Part shown: positions 50,836 to 58,480 of the stretch, in pieces
Position numbering within the stretch: position 1 is the stretch's first letter
Layout: the number at the start of each line of letters is the position of its first letter
Source of the DNA: Pseudonocardia xinjiangensis
Lineage (GTDB): Bacteria > Actinomycetota > Actinomycetes > Mycobacteriales > Pseudonocardiaceae
Length of the DNA: 64,000 bases
NCBI RefSeq assembly: GCF_012911925.1
Contig: NZ_JAAXKY010000011.1
Span: 1-64,000 of the forward strand
Direction of reading: 5' to 3'
Translations under genes and position numbers: made by a program
Notes under the pieces: generated by a model
Databases searched by the model: none
The model's input: the letters and a program-made list of their open reading frames with translations, nothing else
Told to the model about the DNA's origin: nothing

Positions 50836-51687
50836 TTGAGGTTCTCGGTCTTCACCGCCGCACTGCCGCAGTGGACGCCCCAGCAGGCCGTCGAGCAACT
50901 GGCCGCGCAGGGCTGGGACGGCGTCGAGTGGCGCGTGGTCGACCAGCAGGACGCCCCGACACCGGGCTTCTGGGCCGGGAACCGCTGCACCTGGCCGCTG
51001 GCCACCCTCGAGGAGGACGTGCCGCGGATCCGCGAGCTCACCGTGGGCGCCGGCCTGGCGTTCTCCGGGATCGGCGGCTACGCGCTGTGTGACGAGCACG
51101 CCGACGTCGACCGGCTGCTCGCCGCCACCGCCGCCCTCGGCGCCGAGCGGGTGCGGGTGCGCACGCCCGCCCTCGGTGCGGCGCCCTACCCCGAGCTGTT
51201 CGCCCACGCCCGCCGCTGCTTCGCCGACATCGCGGGGCGGGCCGCCCGCCACGGCGTCAAGGTCCTCGTCGAGCTGCACCACCAGACCGTCGTCTCCAGC
51301 TCCTCGGCCGCGCTGCGGCTGCTCGAGGGGGTGGACCCGGACGCCGTCGGGGTGATCCACGACCTCGGCAACCTCGTGATCGAGGGCGGGGAGGACATCC
51401 GGGCCGGCCTGGAGATGCTCGGCCCGTACCTGGCGCACGTGCACGTCAAGAACTGCGCCTGGCGACCGGCGGAGACGGAGGTGGACGGCACCGTCCGCTG
51501 GGAGCACGCGTGGGCGGAGCTGCCCACCGGCCAGGCCGACGTGGCCGGGTACCTGCGGCACCTGACGGAGCTGGGCTACGACGGCTGGGTCACCGTCGAG
51601 GACTTCTCCACCGACCGGCCGCTGGCCGAGCGGACGGCCGCGAACCTCTCCTACCTCCGCGCCGCCCGGGCGGGCGTGCCGGCCTGA
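50836..51687 (+). CDS. Sugar phosphate isomerase/epimerase-like TIM-barrel protein
   Basis: This 283-residue AP_endonuc_2-fold protein, like xylose isomerase-type or IolE/IolI enzymes, opens with FSVFTAALPQWTPQQAVEQLAAQGWDGVEWR (read in pieces). Metal-ligand positions are Glu in VLVELHHQT, Asp/His in GVIHDLGNL, His in LAHVHVKNCAW, and Glu in GWVTVEDFS. The start is TTG 50836, because AGGGAGGAA lies 5 bases upstream. It lies 31 bases after lacI, and a repeat hairpin follows the stop. Substrate probably a keto-inositol or ketose. Confidence 0.85.
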   Translation: MRFSVFTAALPQWTPQQAVEQLAAQGWDGVEWRVVDQQDAPTPGFWAGNRCTWPLATLEEDVPRIRELTVGAGLAFSGIGGYALCDEHADVDRLLAATAALGAERVRVRTPALGAAPYPELFAHARRCFADIAGRAARHGVKVLVELHHQTVVSSSSAALRLLEGVDPDAVGVIHDLGNLVIEGGEDIRAGLEMLGPYLAHVHVKNCAWRPAETEVDGTVRWEHAWAELPTGQADVAGYLRHLTELGYDGWVTVEDFSTDRPLAERTAANLSYLRAARAGVPA

Positions 51688-51704
51688 GGCGGGGCCGCCG
51701 GATT

Positions 51705-51755
51705 GCAGCAAAGCCACTTTGACGCAACCTCGTTGCCGCAACGTGGCTTTGCTGC
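51705..51755. repeat. Hairpin repeat family, copy 4
   Basis: GCAGCAAAGCCAC (51705-51717) pairs with GTGGCTTTGCTGC (51743-51755). It lies between two convergent TIM-barrel genes. The loop has GACGCAACCTCGTTGCCGCAAC, which can itself fold. Confidence 0.88.
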
Positions 51756-51769
51756 CACCCCGGAGGGCG

Positions 51770-52597
51770 TCAGCGGAACGGGATGTCCTGCTCCCGCAGC
51801 AGCCCGGTGAACGCCGCGTGGGCCGTGGCGAACAGCTCCGGCCCGCTGAACCCGCCGCCCGCGTGGGCCTGCGCCAGGTGCGGCTCCAGGGAGAAGCAGC
51901 CGTCGAAACCGTCGGCGCGCAGGGCCGCCACGGTCCGGGCCACCTCGCCGTCGCCCTTCCCGGCCGGCACCACCTCGCCGGTCGCGGCGATCGCGTCCTT
52001 GATCTGGATGTAGTCCACGTACGGGCGCAGCATCTCGTAGCCCTCGGTGAACGGCCGGACGCCGCACTGCACGAAGTTGGCGGGGTCCCAGGTGAGCCGC
52101 AGCGCGGGCGACCCCACGGACTCGACGAGGTCGAGGCAGCGCTCGGGAACGTCCCCGTAGATCGCCTTCTCGTTCTCGTGCAGCAGCACGACACCCTCCT
52201 GCTCGGCCGCTGCGGCCAGCGCCGACATGCCGCGCAGCACGGTGTCGCGGTCGGCGGCGGGGTCGTGGGCGTCCCTCGGGTAGAAGGAGAAGACCCGCAC
52301 GTACGGGGCCCCGAGCCGGCGCCCCACCTGCGCGCAGCGGCGGAACCGGGCCACGTGCTCGTCCAGGTCGGCGGTGACCGGCACCTTGCCGATGGGGGAA
52401 CCGATCGAGGACACCGCGATGCCGGCGCCGTCGAGGGTGCGGGCGATGCGCTCCACCTGCTCGTCGTCGAAGTCGGCGATGTTCGTGTCCCAGGCGCCGC
52501 GCAGCTCCAGCTGGGACATCCCCAGCTCGGTGAGCACGCGGACCTGCTCGTCCAGGTCGGGGGAGATCTCGTCGGCGAAGCCGGACAGGGTCCACAT
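51770..52597 (-). CDS. Sugar phosphate isomerase/epimerase-like TIM-barrel protein
   Basis: This 275-residue second AP_endonuc_2-fold protein is last gene of the leftward sugar operon. Family features are GFADEISPDLDEQVRVLTELGMSQLELR (read in pieces), Glu in GVVLLHENEKAIYGD, Asp/His-type ligands in LRLTWDPANFVQCG, DYIQIKDAI and Glu in GCFSLEPHLAQAH. ATG 52597 has AAGGAG 8 bases upstream. Likely interconverts keto-intermediates produced by the Gfo/Idh/MocA dehydrogenase encoded next to it. Confidence 0.86.
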   Translation of the reverse strand: MWTLSGFADEISPDLDEQVRVLTELGMSQLELRGAWDTNIADFDDEQVERIARTLDGAGIAVSSIGSPIGKVPVTADLDEHVARFRRCAQVGRRLGAPYVRVFSFYPRDAHDPAADRDTVLRGMSALAAAAEQEGVVLLHENEKAIYGDVPERCLDLVESVGSPALRLTWDPANFVQCGVRPFTEGYEMLRPYVDYIQIKDAIAATGEVVPAGKGDGEVARTVAALRADGFDGCFSLEPHLAQAHAGGGFSGPELFATAHAAFTGLLREQDIPFR

Positions 52598-52620
52598 GGC
52601 TGGGGCTCCTTCGGTCGGGG

Positions 52621-53820
52621 TCAGTTGACGGTGGCCGGCCGCCGAGGGGGTTCGGGGACGGGCACGACCCGGCCCTCCAGGACGTCGGCGATGAGGACCG
52701 GGGCTCCGGTGCGGGCCGACTCGTAGACGGCCTGCACGGTGGCCAGGGCGAGCTGGGCATCGGCCACGGTCACGCCGGGCGTGCCGCCCGTCCGGATCGC
52801 CTGGACGATGTCGAGGTACTGGCGGTGGTGGCCGTCGAACATGGCGCTGGTGCCCGGCCCGCCTCCGACGTGGCGCCCGGTCTCCTCCTCGGCGAGGAGC
52901 TGGGCCGCCTGGTTGCCGTCGCCGCCGACCCCGCGGTTGGGTCCGACGCCGGCGTCGCCCGCCGCCTCCTCGGTGGCGCGGCGGGCGCTGTGGAAGTAGT
53001 AGAGCCGGTCGTTGTCCACGACCGCGGAGCCGGCGTCCCCCATGACCTGCAGGCGGACGGTGAGGCCGGGGTAGGCCGCGGTCGTGGCGTGCAGCGTCGC
53101 GAGCGCGCCGGACTCGAAGCGCACCACGGCGGCCACGGTGTCCTCCACCTCCACCCGCTCGTGGGCGAGCAGCGCCGTGTGGGCCACCACGTCGATCGGC
53201 CTGCCGAGGAACCACAGCAGCAGGTCGACGGTGTGCACGCCCTGGTTCATCAGCGCGCCGCCCCCGTCGAGCGCCCAGGTGCCGCGCCAGTCGCCCGAGT
53301 CGTAGTAGCCCTGGCTGCGCCACCACGACACCGTCGCGACGGCCGAGGTGACCCGGCCCAGCTCCCCACGCGAGACGGCCTCGTGGACGGCGACGCTCGC
53401 CGGGTCGAACCGGTGCTGGCTGATCACGGCGGCCACGAGGCCGGGGTGCCGCGCCGCGGCCTCGGCGACGTCGCGGCCCGCGGCCACGCTGACGTCGAGC
53501 GGCTTCTCCACCACCAGGTGCCGCCCGGACTCGAGCACCGGGACCGACACGGCGGCGTGCGCACCGCTGGGCACGGCGACGGCCACGGCGTCGACGTCGT
53601 CGCGGGCCAGCGCCTCGGCCAGCGACGTGGTGACGGCCGGGCGCTCACCGAAGAGCCCCGCGACGTGGTCGGCCACGGCGTCGGCGGCGGCCGCGTCGGT
53701 GTCCACGAGCACGCTGAGCGCGGTGTCGTGCCCGGCGGCGATGACCTCCGCGTGCAGGCGTCCGATCACCCCGCAGCCGACGACGGCGAACCGTACGGGT
53801 GCAGGCACGGAATCGTTCAC
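52621..53820 (-). CDS. Gfo/Idh/MocA family NAD(P)-dependent dehydrogenase
   Basis: This 399-residue two-domain oxidoreductase has Rossmann motif VVGCGVIGRLHAEVI at residues ~12-26, the family EKPLDVSV catalytic Lys segment, and the C-terminal domain HRFDPASVAVHEAV, GGGALMNQGVHTVDLLLWFLG with the conserved His. GTG 53820 overlaps the permease stop (GTGA) and has GGAGGG 5 bases upstream. It oxidises a sugar or cyclitol brought in by the neighbouring ABC importer. A ~45-residue loop (YYFHSARRATEEAAGDAGVG onward) is longer than usual. Confidence 0.9.
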   Translation of the reverse strand: MNDSVPAPVRFAVVGCGVIGRLHAEVIAAGHDTALSVLVDTDAAAADAVADHVAGLFGERPAVTTSLAEALARDDVDAVAVAVPSGAHAAVSVPVLESGRHLVVEKPLDVSVAAGRDVAEAAARHPGLVAAVISQHRFDPASVAVHEAVSRGELGRVTSAVATVSWWRSQGYYDSGDWRGTWALDGGGALMNQGVHTVDLLLWFLGRPIDVVAHTALLAHERVEVEDTVAAVVRFESGALATLHATTAAYPGLTVRLQVMGDAGSAVVDNDRLYYFHSARRATEEAAGDAGVGPNRGVGGDGNQAAQLLAEEETGRHVGGGPGTSAMFDGHHRQYLDIVQAIRTGGTPGVTVADAQLALATVQAVYESARTGAPVLIADVLEGRVVPVPEPPRRPATVN

Positions 53821-54707
53821 TTCAGCCCTCCGGTCAGGCCACCCACGAGGTAGCGCTGGAAGATCAGGTACAGGACGACGACGGGCGCGGCGCAGACCAC
53901 GGCGGAGGACATGACCTGCCCGTAGAGCGGGAGTGCCCCACCCTCCTGCGACGCCCCGAACGCCTGCAGGACGACCGCCGCGGTGCGGGTCCGGGGCTGG
54001 GTCAGGACGCTCGCGAACAGCACGTCGTTCCAGCCCAGCAGGAAGGAGAAGATCGCGGCGACGATCAGCCCGGGTGCGCTCAGCGGCAGCACGATGCGGC
54101 GGAGCACCCCGATGCGGCTGAGCCCGTCCAGGAGCCCGGCCTCCTCCAGCTCGACCGGCATGCCGCGGAGGTAGGTGACCATCACCCAGGTCGCGAACGG
54201 CAGCGCGAACGTCAGGTAGGTGATCATCAGGCCCCACGTCGTCCCCACCACCGTGATCCCGAGGTAGGTGGGTGCCGAGGCGTAGACCACGAACAGCGGG
54301 AGCAGCAGCAGCGTGCCGGGCACGCTCTGCAGGCCCACCAGCGCCCGCAGGAACGTGATGCGCCCGACGAACGTGAACCGGACGAGGACGTAGGCGGTGG
54401 CGACCGCCAGCAGCGCGGAGAGCACGGCGACGACCCCGCAGACCAGCAGACTGACGCCCAGCCCCTGGGCCAGCGGGACCGTCGTCCAGATCGCGACCCA
54501 GTTCTCCAGCGTCACGCTGCTGGGAACTACCGCGCCAGAGGCCACCTCGATGTCCGGCATCAGGGAGGCCACGAGGATGTAGGCGCACGGCGCCAGCACG
54601 AGCAGCACCAGCACGGCGATCACCGCGCGGCGCAGGCCCGGCGGCAGGATCGCGGTGGCGTCCACCCCGGAGCGCCTGCGGTCGGTGGCCTGCATGCCGG
54701 CCGTCAC
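53817..54707 (-). CDS. Carbohydrate ABC transporter permease, MalG type
   Basis: This 296-residue inner-membrane permease with six helices has the EAA loop ELEEAGLLDGLSRIGVLRRIVLPLSAPGL (read in pieces). Typical MalG C-terminus GQVMSSAVVCAAPVVVLYLIFQRYLVGGLTGG (in parts). Start GTG 54707 overlaps the previous permease gene by 4 bases. Confidence 0.92.
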   Translation of the reverse strand: MTAGMQATDRRRSGVDATAILPPGLRRAVIAVLVLLVLAPCAYILVASLMPDIEVASGAVVPSSVTLENWVAIWTTVPLAQGLGVSLLVCGVVAVLSALLAVATAYVLVRFTFVGRITFLRALVGLQSVPGTLLLLPLFVVYASAPTYLGITVVGTTWGLMITYLTFALPFATWVMVTYLRGMPVELEEAGLLDGLSRIGVLRRIVLPLSAPGLIVAAIFSFLLGWNDVLFASVLTQPRTRTAAVVLQAFGASQEGGALPLYGQVMSSAVVCAAPVVVLYLIFQRYLVGGLTGGLK

Positions 54708-55690
54708 GCCTGCGCCCCCTTCTCCAGCCCGGTGTCCAGCCGCACGGCGCGCAGGTAGAACAGCAGCGGGATCAGCACGAGCACCAGCGAGGCCACCGAC
54801 ATCGCCGCGGCCAGGCCGAAGCGGAACGTCTGGAACGAGGCCGAGTAGATGGCGAGCGGCAGGACGTTCACCTGGTCGGGGGCGGGCGAGCCGAACAGCA
54901 CGAACGGCAGCGTGAAGTTGTTGAGGTGGTGCAGGGTCGCGATGATCACGGCCAGCAGTAGGGGCCCGCGCAGGCTCGGCAGCACGATGTGCACCGTCTT
55001 CTGCCACCACGTCGCCCCGTCGACGGCCACGGCCTCGTGCACCTCGCGGCCGATGGACTGCAGGCCTGCCAGGCACAGCAGGTACACGAACGGCCACGCC
55101 GCCCAGGTGTCCACCAGCACGAGGGTCCAGAAGGTGCGGTCGCCGATCAGCCAGTTGCCCCCCGCGATCCCGACGGAACCGAGCACGGTGTTCACGGCGC
55201 CGTCCGGCCCGAGCGCGATGCGCCACACGGTGCCGACCACGAACGTCGGCAGGACGTACGGGATGAGGAAGATCGAGCGCACGAGCGCACGGCCCCGGAA
55301 CCGGTCGTGCGCGGCGAACGCCGCGGCGAGCCCGAGCGGCAGCGTCAGCACCGTGGTCAGGACGCTGAACGCGACGCTCAGCCACACGCTGTGCAGCAGC
55401 GGGCCGGTGGTGACGGCCTCGACGTAGTTGCCCAGGCCGAGGAACGGCGCCCCCGCCCACTGCCGCAGCGTGTACTGGTCGAGGTCGGTGACCGACATCC
55501 ACAGCGCCAGCACGAACGGCACCACGACCACCACGAGCAGCAGCAGGCCGCCCGGCGTCATCAGCCAGAGTGGCCCCTGGCGGCGCCGCGTCGGGCCGGC
55601 CGGCCGGACACCGGCCCCCACCGGCCCGCCCACGTCGCCGGTCGGTGCGGTCGCGGTGGGCGGGCGGTCCGTCGGGCTGGTGAGGCTCAC
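54704..55690 (-). CDS. Carbohydrate ABC transporter permease, MalF type
   Basis: This 328-residue permease has a ~40-residue Pro/Thr-rich cytosolic N-terminus followed by six helices. The EAA loop is HEAVAVDGATWWQKTVHIVLPSLRG (in parts). GTG start 55690 overlaps the receptor gene stop. Forms the channel with the MalG-type protein. No ATPase is encoded in the locus, so a shared MsmK/MsiK-type ATPase elsewhere is expected, as is common in actinobacteria. Confidence 0.92.
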   Translation of the reverse strand: MSLTSPTDRPPTATAPTGDVGGPVGAGVRPAGPTRRRQGPLWLMTPGGLLLLVVVVVPFVLALWMSVTDLDQYTLRQWAGAPFLGLGNYVEAVTTGPLLHSVWLSVAFSVLTTVLTLPLGLAAAFAAHDRFRGRALVRSIFLIPYVLPTFVVGTVWRIALGPDGAVNTVLGSVGIAGGNWLIGDRTFWTLVLVDTWAAWPFVYLLCLAGLQSIGREVHEAVAVDGATWWQKTVHIVLPSLRGPLLLAVIIATLHHLNNFTLPFVLFGSPAPDQVNVLPLAIYSASFQTFRFGLAAAMSVASLVLVLIPLLFYLRAVRLDTGLEKGAQA

Positions 55691-57033
55691 CGGGCGGCCG
55701 CCGCCTTGTCGACCGCGGTCTGGGCCGTCTGCTGGAGCTCTGTGAGCTGCCGCTGCACCTGGTCCGGCGGCACCGAGCCGGAGCTCAGGCCGGCGAGCGC
55801 CTGCACCGTGATGTTCGTCAGCCCCAGCTGGATCTCCGACCACGCCCCGGTGAACGGCGTGGGCTTGGCCTGCTTGCCCGCTTCCAGCACCGGCGCGTAC
55901 TGCTCCTTCCCGCTGGCCACCGCGTCGGCGGCCGCCGCGTTGACCGGCAGCACCCCGAACACCTCGGAGAAGTGCTGCTGCTCGGCCTCGGAGGTGACGA
56001 GGTCGACGTACTGCAGGGCGAGGTCCTGCTGCGTGGAGTAGGAGGCGACCACCAGGTTCTGGCCGGACACGATGGTGGTGGCGGGCACCCCACCTGCGGG
56101 CAGCGCGCTCTCACCCGGCGGGACGGTCGGCATCGGTGCGAACGCGTACGAGCTCGCCACCGGCGACTTCGCGAGCGTCGGGATGACGCCCGCGCTGGTC
56201 ATGGTGAACATCGCGGACTTGCCGGAGGCGAAGTTGGCCGTCGCGTCGGCCGATGCCCAGTTGACCGCGTCCGGGTTCACGATCTTGTCCTTGGTGAGGA
56301 ACCCGAAGTAGGCGTCGTAGGCCCGGGCGACCGTGGGGTCGTCGATCCGGGCGGTCGTGCCCTGCACCAGCGGGTTGCCGTACTGCTGGGCGAACATCCA
56401 GATGTACTTCCAGGGCGAGAAGGGGTCCTTGTAGTCCATCGCGAGGCCGTACGTGTCGCCCTGGGTCAGCTTCTTCGCGTCCGCCACCAGCTCGTCCCAG
56501 GTGGACGGAGGACCGTCGATCCCGGCGGCGGCGAACATCTGGGTGTTGTAGACCAGCACGAACGGGATCGACGAGAACGGCACGCCGATCTGGTCGGCCT
56601 CGTCCGGGCCGGACATCGCCAGCGTGGAGGGCACGAACCGGTCCCGGCCGCCGACGGCGTTCCACTGCTCGTCGCCGAGCTTCAGGAAGGCCCCGCTGGA
56701 GTAGGCGGTGGGGGTGAACGTCGTGCCGATCTCGTAGATGTCGGGGCCCTGCCCCGAGACCACCGAGGTCTGGATCTTCTGCTGCTCCTCGGAGGCCGAG
56801 GTGTAGGTCTCGAACTCGACGTCGGCGCCGGTCTTCTTCCGGAACTCGTCCTTGATGCGCTGCATCCACTGCTGCTGCTCGTCGGGGTACTGCGACTGCT
56901 TGCTGAGGTAGACCTGCAGGGTCTGCCCGGCGTGGTCACCGCCGCCCCCGCCGCTCGACCCGCCACCGCACGCCGCCAGGGACACCGCCACCGTGAGCGC
57001 ACCCGCCACCGCCAGGAACCTGCGAGTGGACAT
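55687..57033 (-). CDS. Sugar ABC transporter substrate-binding lipoprotein
   Basis: This 448-residue extracellular solute receptor of the SBP_bac_1 family has a signal peptide with lipobox SLAACGGG, lipidated at about Cys22, then a glycine/serine tether. The fold is marked by GPDIYEIGTTFTPTAYSSG, IPFVLVYNTQMFAAAGIDGPPSTWDELVADAKKL (in parts) and SGKSAMFTMTSAGVIP. Start ATG 57033 follows AAGGAGG. It is first gene of the leftward uptake operon. Confidence 0.93.
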   Translation of the reverse strand: MSTRRFLAVAGALTVAVSLAACGGGSSGGGGGDHAGQTLQVYLSKQSQYPDEQQQWMQRIKDEFRKKTGADVEFETYTSASEEQQKIQTSVVSGQGPDIYEIGTTFTPTAYSSGAFLKLGDEQWNAVGGRDRFVPSTLAMSGPDEADQIGVPFSSIPFVLVYNTQMFAAAGIDGPPSTWDELVADAKKLTQGDTYGLAMDYKDPFSPWKYIWMFAQQYGNPLVQGTTARIDDPTVARAYDAYFGFLTKDKIVNPDAVNWASADATANFASGKSAMFTMTSAGVIPTLAKSPVASSYAFAPMPTVPPGESALPAGGVPATTIVSGQNLVVASYSTQQDLALQYVDLVTSEAEQQHFSEVFGVLPVNAAAADAVASGKEQYAPVLEAGKQAKPTPFTGAWSEIQLGLTNITVQALAGLSSGSVPPDQVQRQLTELQQTAQTAVDKAAAAR

Positions 57034-57406
57034 CGTCAGACCTCCTTGTCTGATCGCAGCCGCGTACCCGCCTCTGCTGGCCCGAAGATAGGCAGGGTGC
57101 ATCGCGGGCACAATCCCTTGCAGGAATTTGCAGTGCGGCGTGGCGGCCCGATGCCGGGCGTGCGCGGCGAGCCCGCCCCCGGCCGTCCTGGTGGTCGGCG
57201 GCAGTCCGGCAGCGGCCTGGACTTCGGGCGAATCGGCCGCACTGCAGACGAATCTCCCAATTCTGCCGAAATCGTCGGGGTATTTTTACCTCGGATCTGG
57301 AAATATTGTCCGGAGGAATGATCAAATCGACTTCAGACTTTCGATATCGGCCACCCGTTGCTAACCTCATGGGCGTTGTGCTGAATCGAAGAAAGGAGCT
57401 TGAGAT
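57034..57406. promoter_or_regulatory. Divergent intergenic region between sugar-uptake and redox operons
   Basis: This 373-bp gap contains no convincing gene. It has an AT-rich block at ~57250-57345 (GGTATTTTTACCTC, GGAAATATTGTCC), unusual here, and AAAGGAG just before the leader ORF. TTGCA-GGAAT-TTGCA at ~57117-57131 is a direct repeat near the receptor gene. The LacI-type palindrome seen at 49736 is not repeated exactly. Confidence 0.5.
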
Positions 57407-57439
57407 ATGAGTGGCAGCGCGAACACGTACCGGATATAG
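57407..57439 (+). CDS. 10-codon leader ORF at the head of the redox operon
   Basis: ATG 57407 with an ideal ribosome site (AAGGAG, 8 bases upstream) encodes MSGSANTYRI and stops at TAG 57437. The penultimate codon ATA is very rare in this genome, and the next in-frame gene start (GTG 57445) lies 5 bases after the stop and lacks its own ribosome site. This suggests translational coupling or an attenuation leader. It could also be a small peptide in its own right. Confidence 0.5.
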   Translation: MSGSANTYRI

Positions 57440-57444
57440 ATCGA

Positions 57445-57825
57445 GTGGTGGCCGCTCCCCGACCGGCTGGTCTCCTCCCCGACGGCGCTGAAATGCGCTC
57501 CCCGAAATCGCGAGAGAGTCGTTGTCGCGACAACTCTCCACCGTCGAATGCGGCCCTGCGCGGCCGCATTTTCCGCCGCGCCCGGGCCCGAAAACTGATC
57601 GCGATCGTCACGGCCGCGAGCGCGGTCACCAGCGCAGCGCTGGCGATCCTGTTCTGGGTCGTGCTCACGCAGACGGAGCTGTCCGCGGCGCCGCCTTACT
57701 CGCCCCCACGAGACGAGATACAGATCGACAACCCCTCATCCGCGACGGTGGTCCCGGGCGGAGCAGCGCCCCGCTCCGCACCCCCGTCGGTCCCTCGCGC
57801 GGATGGACCTCCCCCTCGATCATGA
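57445..57825 (+). CDS. Single-pass membrane protein with Pro-rich tail
   Basis: A 126-residue protein if started at GTG 57445, or 110 from ATG 57493. It has a basic N-terminus (RGRIFRRARARKL), one hydrophobic helix (IAIVTAASAVTSAALAILFWVVL, in parts) and a C-terminal ~50-residue Pro/Ser-rich tail predicted outside the membrane. It overlaps the ferric-reductase-like gene by 23 bases. No heme, flavin or Cys motif is visible. It could anchor or assemble the redox complex. No family recognised. Confidence 0.6.
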   Translation: MVAAPRPAGLLPDGAEMRSPKSRESRCRDNSPPSNAALRGRIFRRARARKLIAIVTAASAVTSAALAILFWVVLTQTELSAAPPYSPPRDEIQIDNPSSATVVPGGAAPRSAPPSVPRADGPPPRS

Positions 57826-58480
57826 CCAGGACCCCAACCCGATGGACGTCGACAGTTCTGCTCCCCACTGGTTCGGCAGAACCGGAACGCGCCCGACCGG
57901 CGTGGTAGCGACGGAGGACGTGTTCACGGCCGCAGGCCATGCCACGGGGCTCGTCGCGACCCTTCTCCTGACGGTCACGGTGGTGCTCGGCACCATGCAC
58001 GCCGGACGGGCCTCGAGCGCGAGCTTTCCCCGGTTCGCCATGCACGCCGTACACCGCAACGCGTCGCTGCTGGCGGTCGCCTTCCTCCTCATGCACGTCG
58101 TGATCGCCATCGGCAAACCCCATTCCGGCCTCTCCTGGCCGGTCGCACTGGTGCCGTACTCCTCCGCCGTCCCCCACCCGATCTGGCTCGGGATGGGAAC
58201 CGTGGCGCTCGAACTGCTGCTCGCCGCGATCGTCACCAGCGTGCTGCGGCCCAGGATCGGCTTCCGCTACTGGCGCGCCGTGCACGTCATGGCGTATGCG
58301 AGCTGGCCGCTGGCGATCGCGCACGGGCTGGGTCTCGGCACGAACGACAGGAGACTCGGCTGGATGGTGGCGATCTACACCGGGTGCGGGGTGGCGGTCG
58401 CGGCAGCGATCGTGCGGCGATGGCTGAGCGTCGACGCAGACCGGGACGCGCGACGGGCCGCGAAGGCGGCCAGGCGGTGA
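57803..58480 (+). CDS. Ferric-reductase-like heme b membrane protein
   Basis: This 225-residue integral membrane protein of the ferric-reductase/MsrQ transmembrane fold has about six helices with paired His for two b hemes: HATGLVATLLLTV, the MHAVHRNASLLAV pair, MHVVIAIGKPH, WRAVHVMAYASWPLAIAHGLGLG. This fits transmembrane electron transfer. It lacks the cytosolic flavin/NADPH domain of true ferric reductases; the next gene, a NuoF-like NADH flavoprotein, may supply that function in trans. Its stop overlaps that gene by 4 bases. Confidence 0.82.
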   Translation: MDLPLDHDQDPNPMDVDSSAPHWFGRTGTRPTGVVATEDVFTAAGHATGLVATLLLTVTVVLGTMHAGRASSASFPRFAMHAVHRNASLLAVAFLLMHVVIAIGKPHSGLSWPVALVPYSSAVPHPIWLGMGTVALELLLAAIVTSVLRPRIGFRYWRAVHVMAYASWPLAIAHGLGLGTNDRRLGWMVAIYTGCGVAVAAAIVRRWLSVDADRDARRAAKAARR

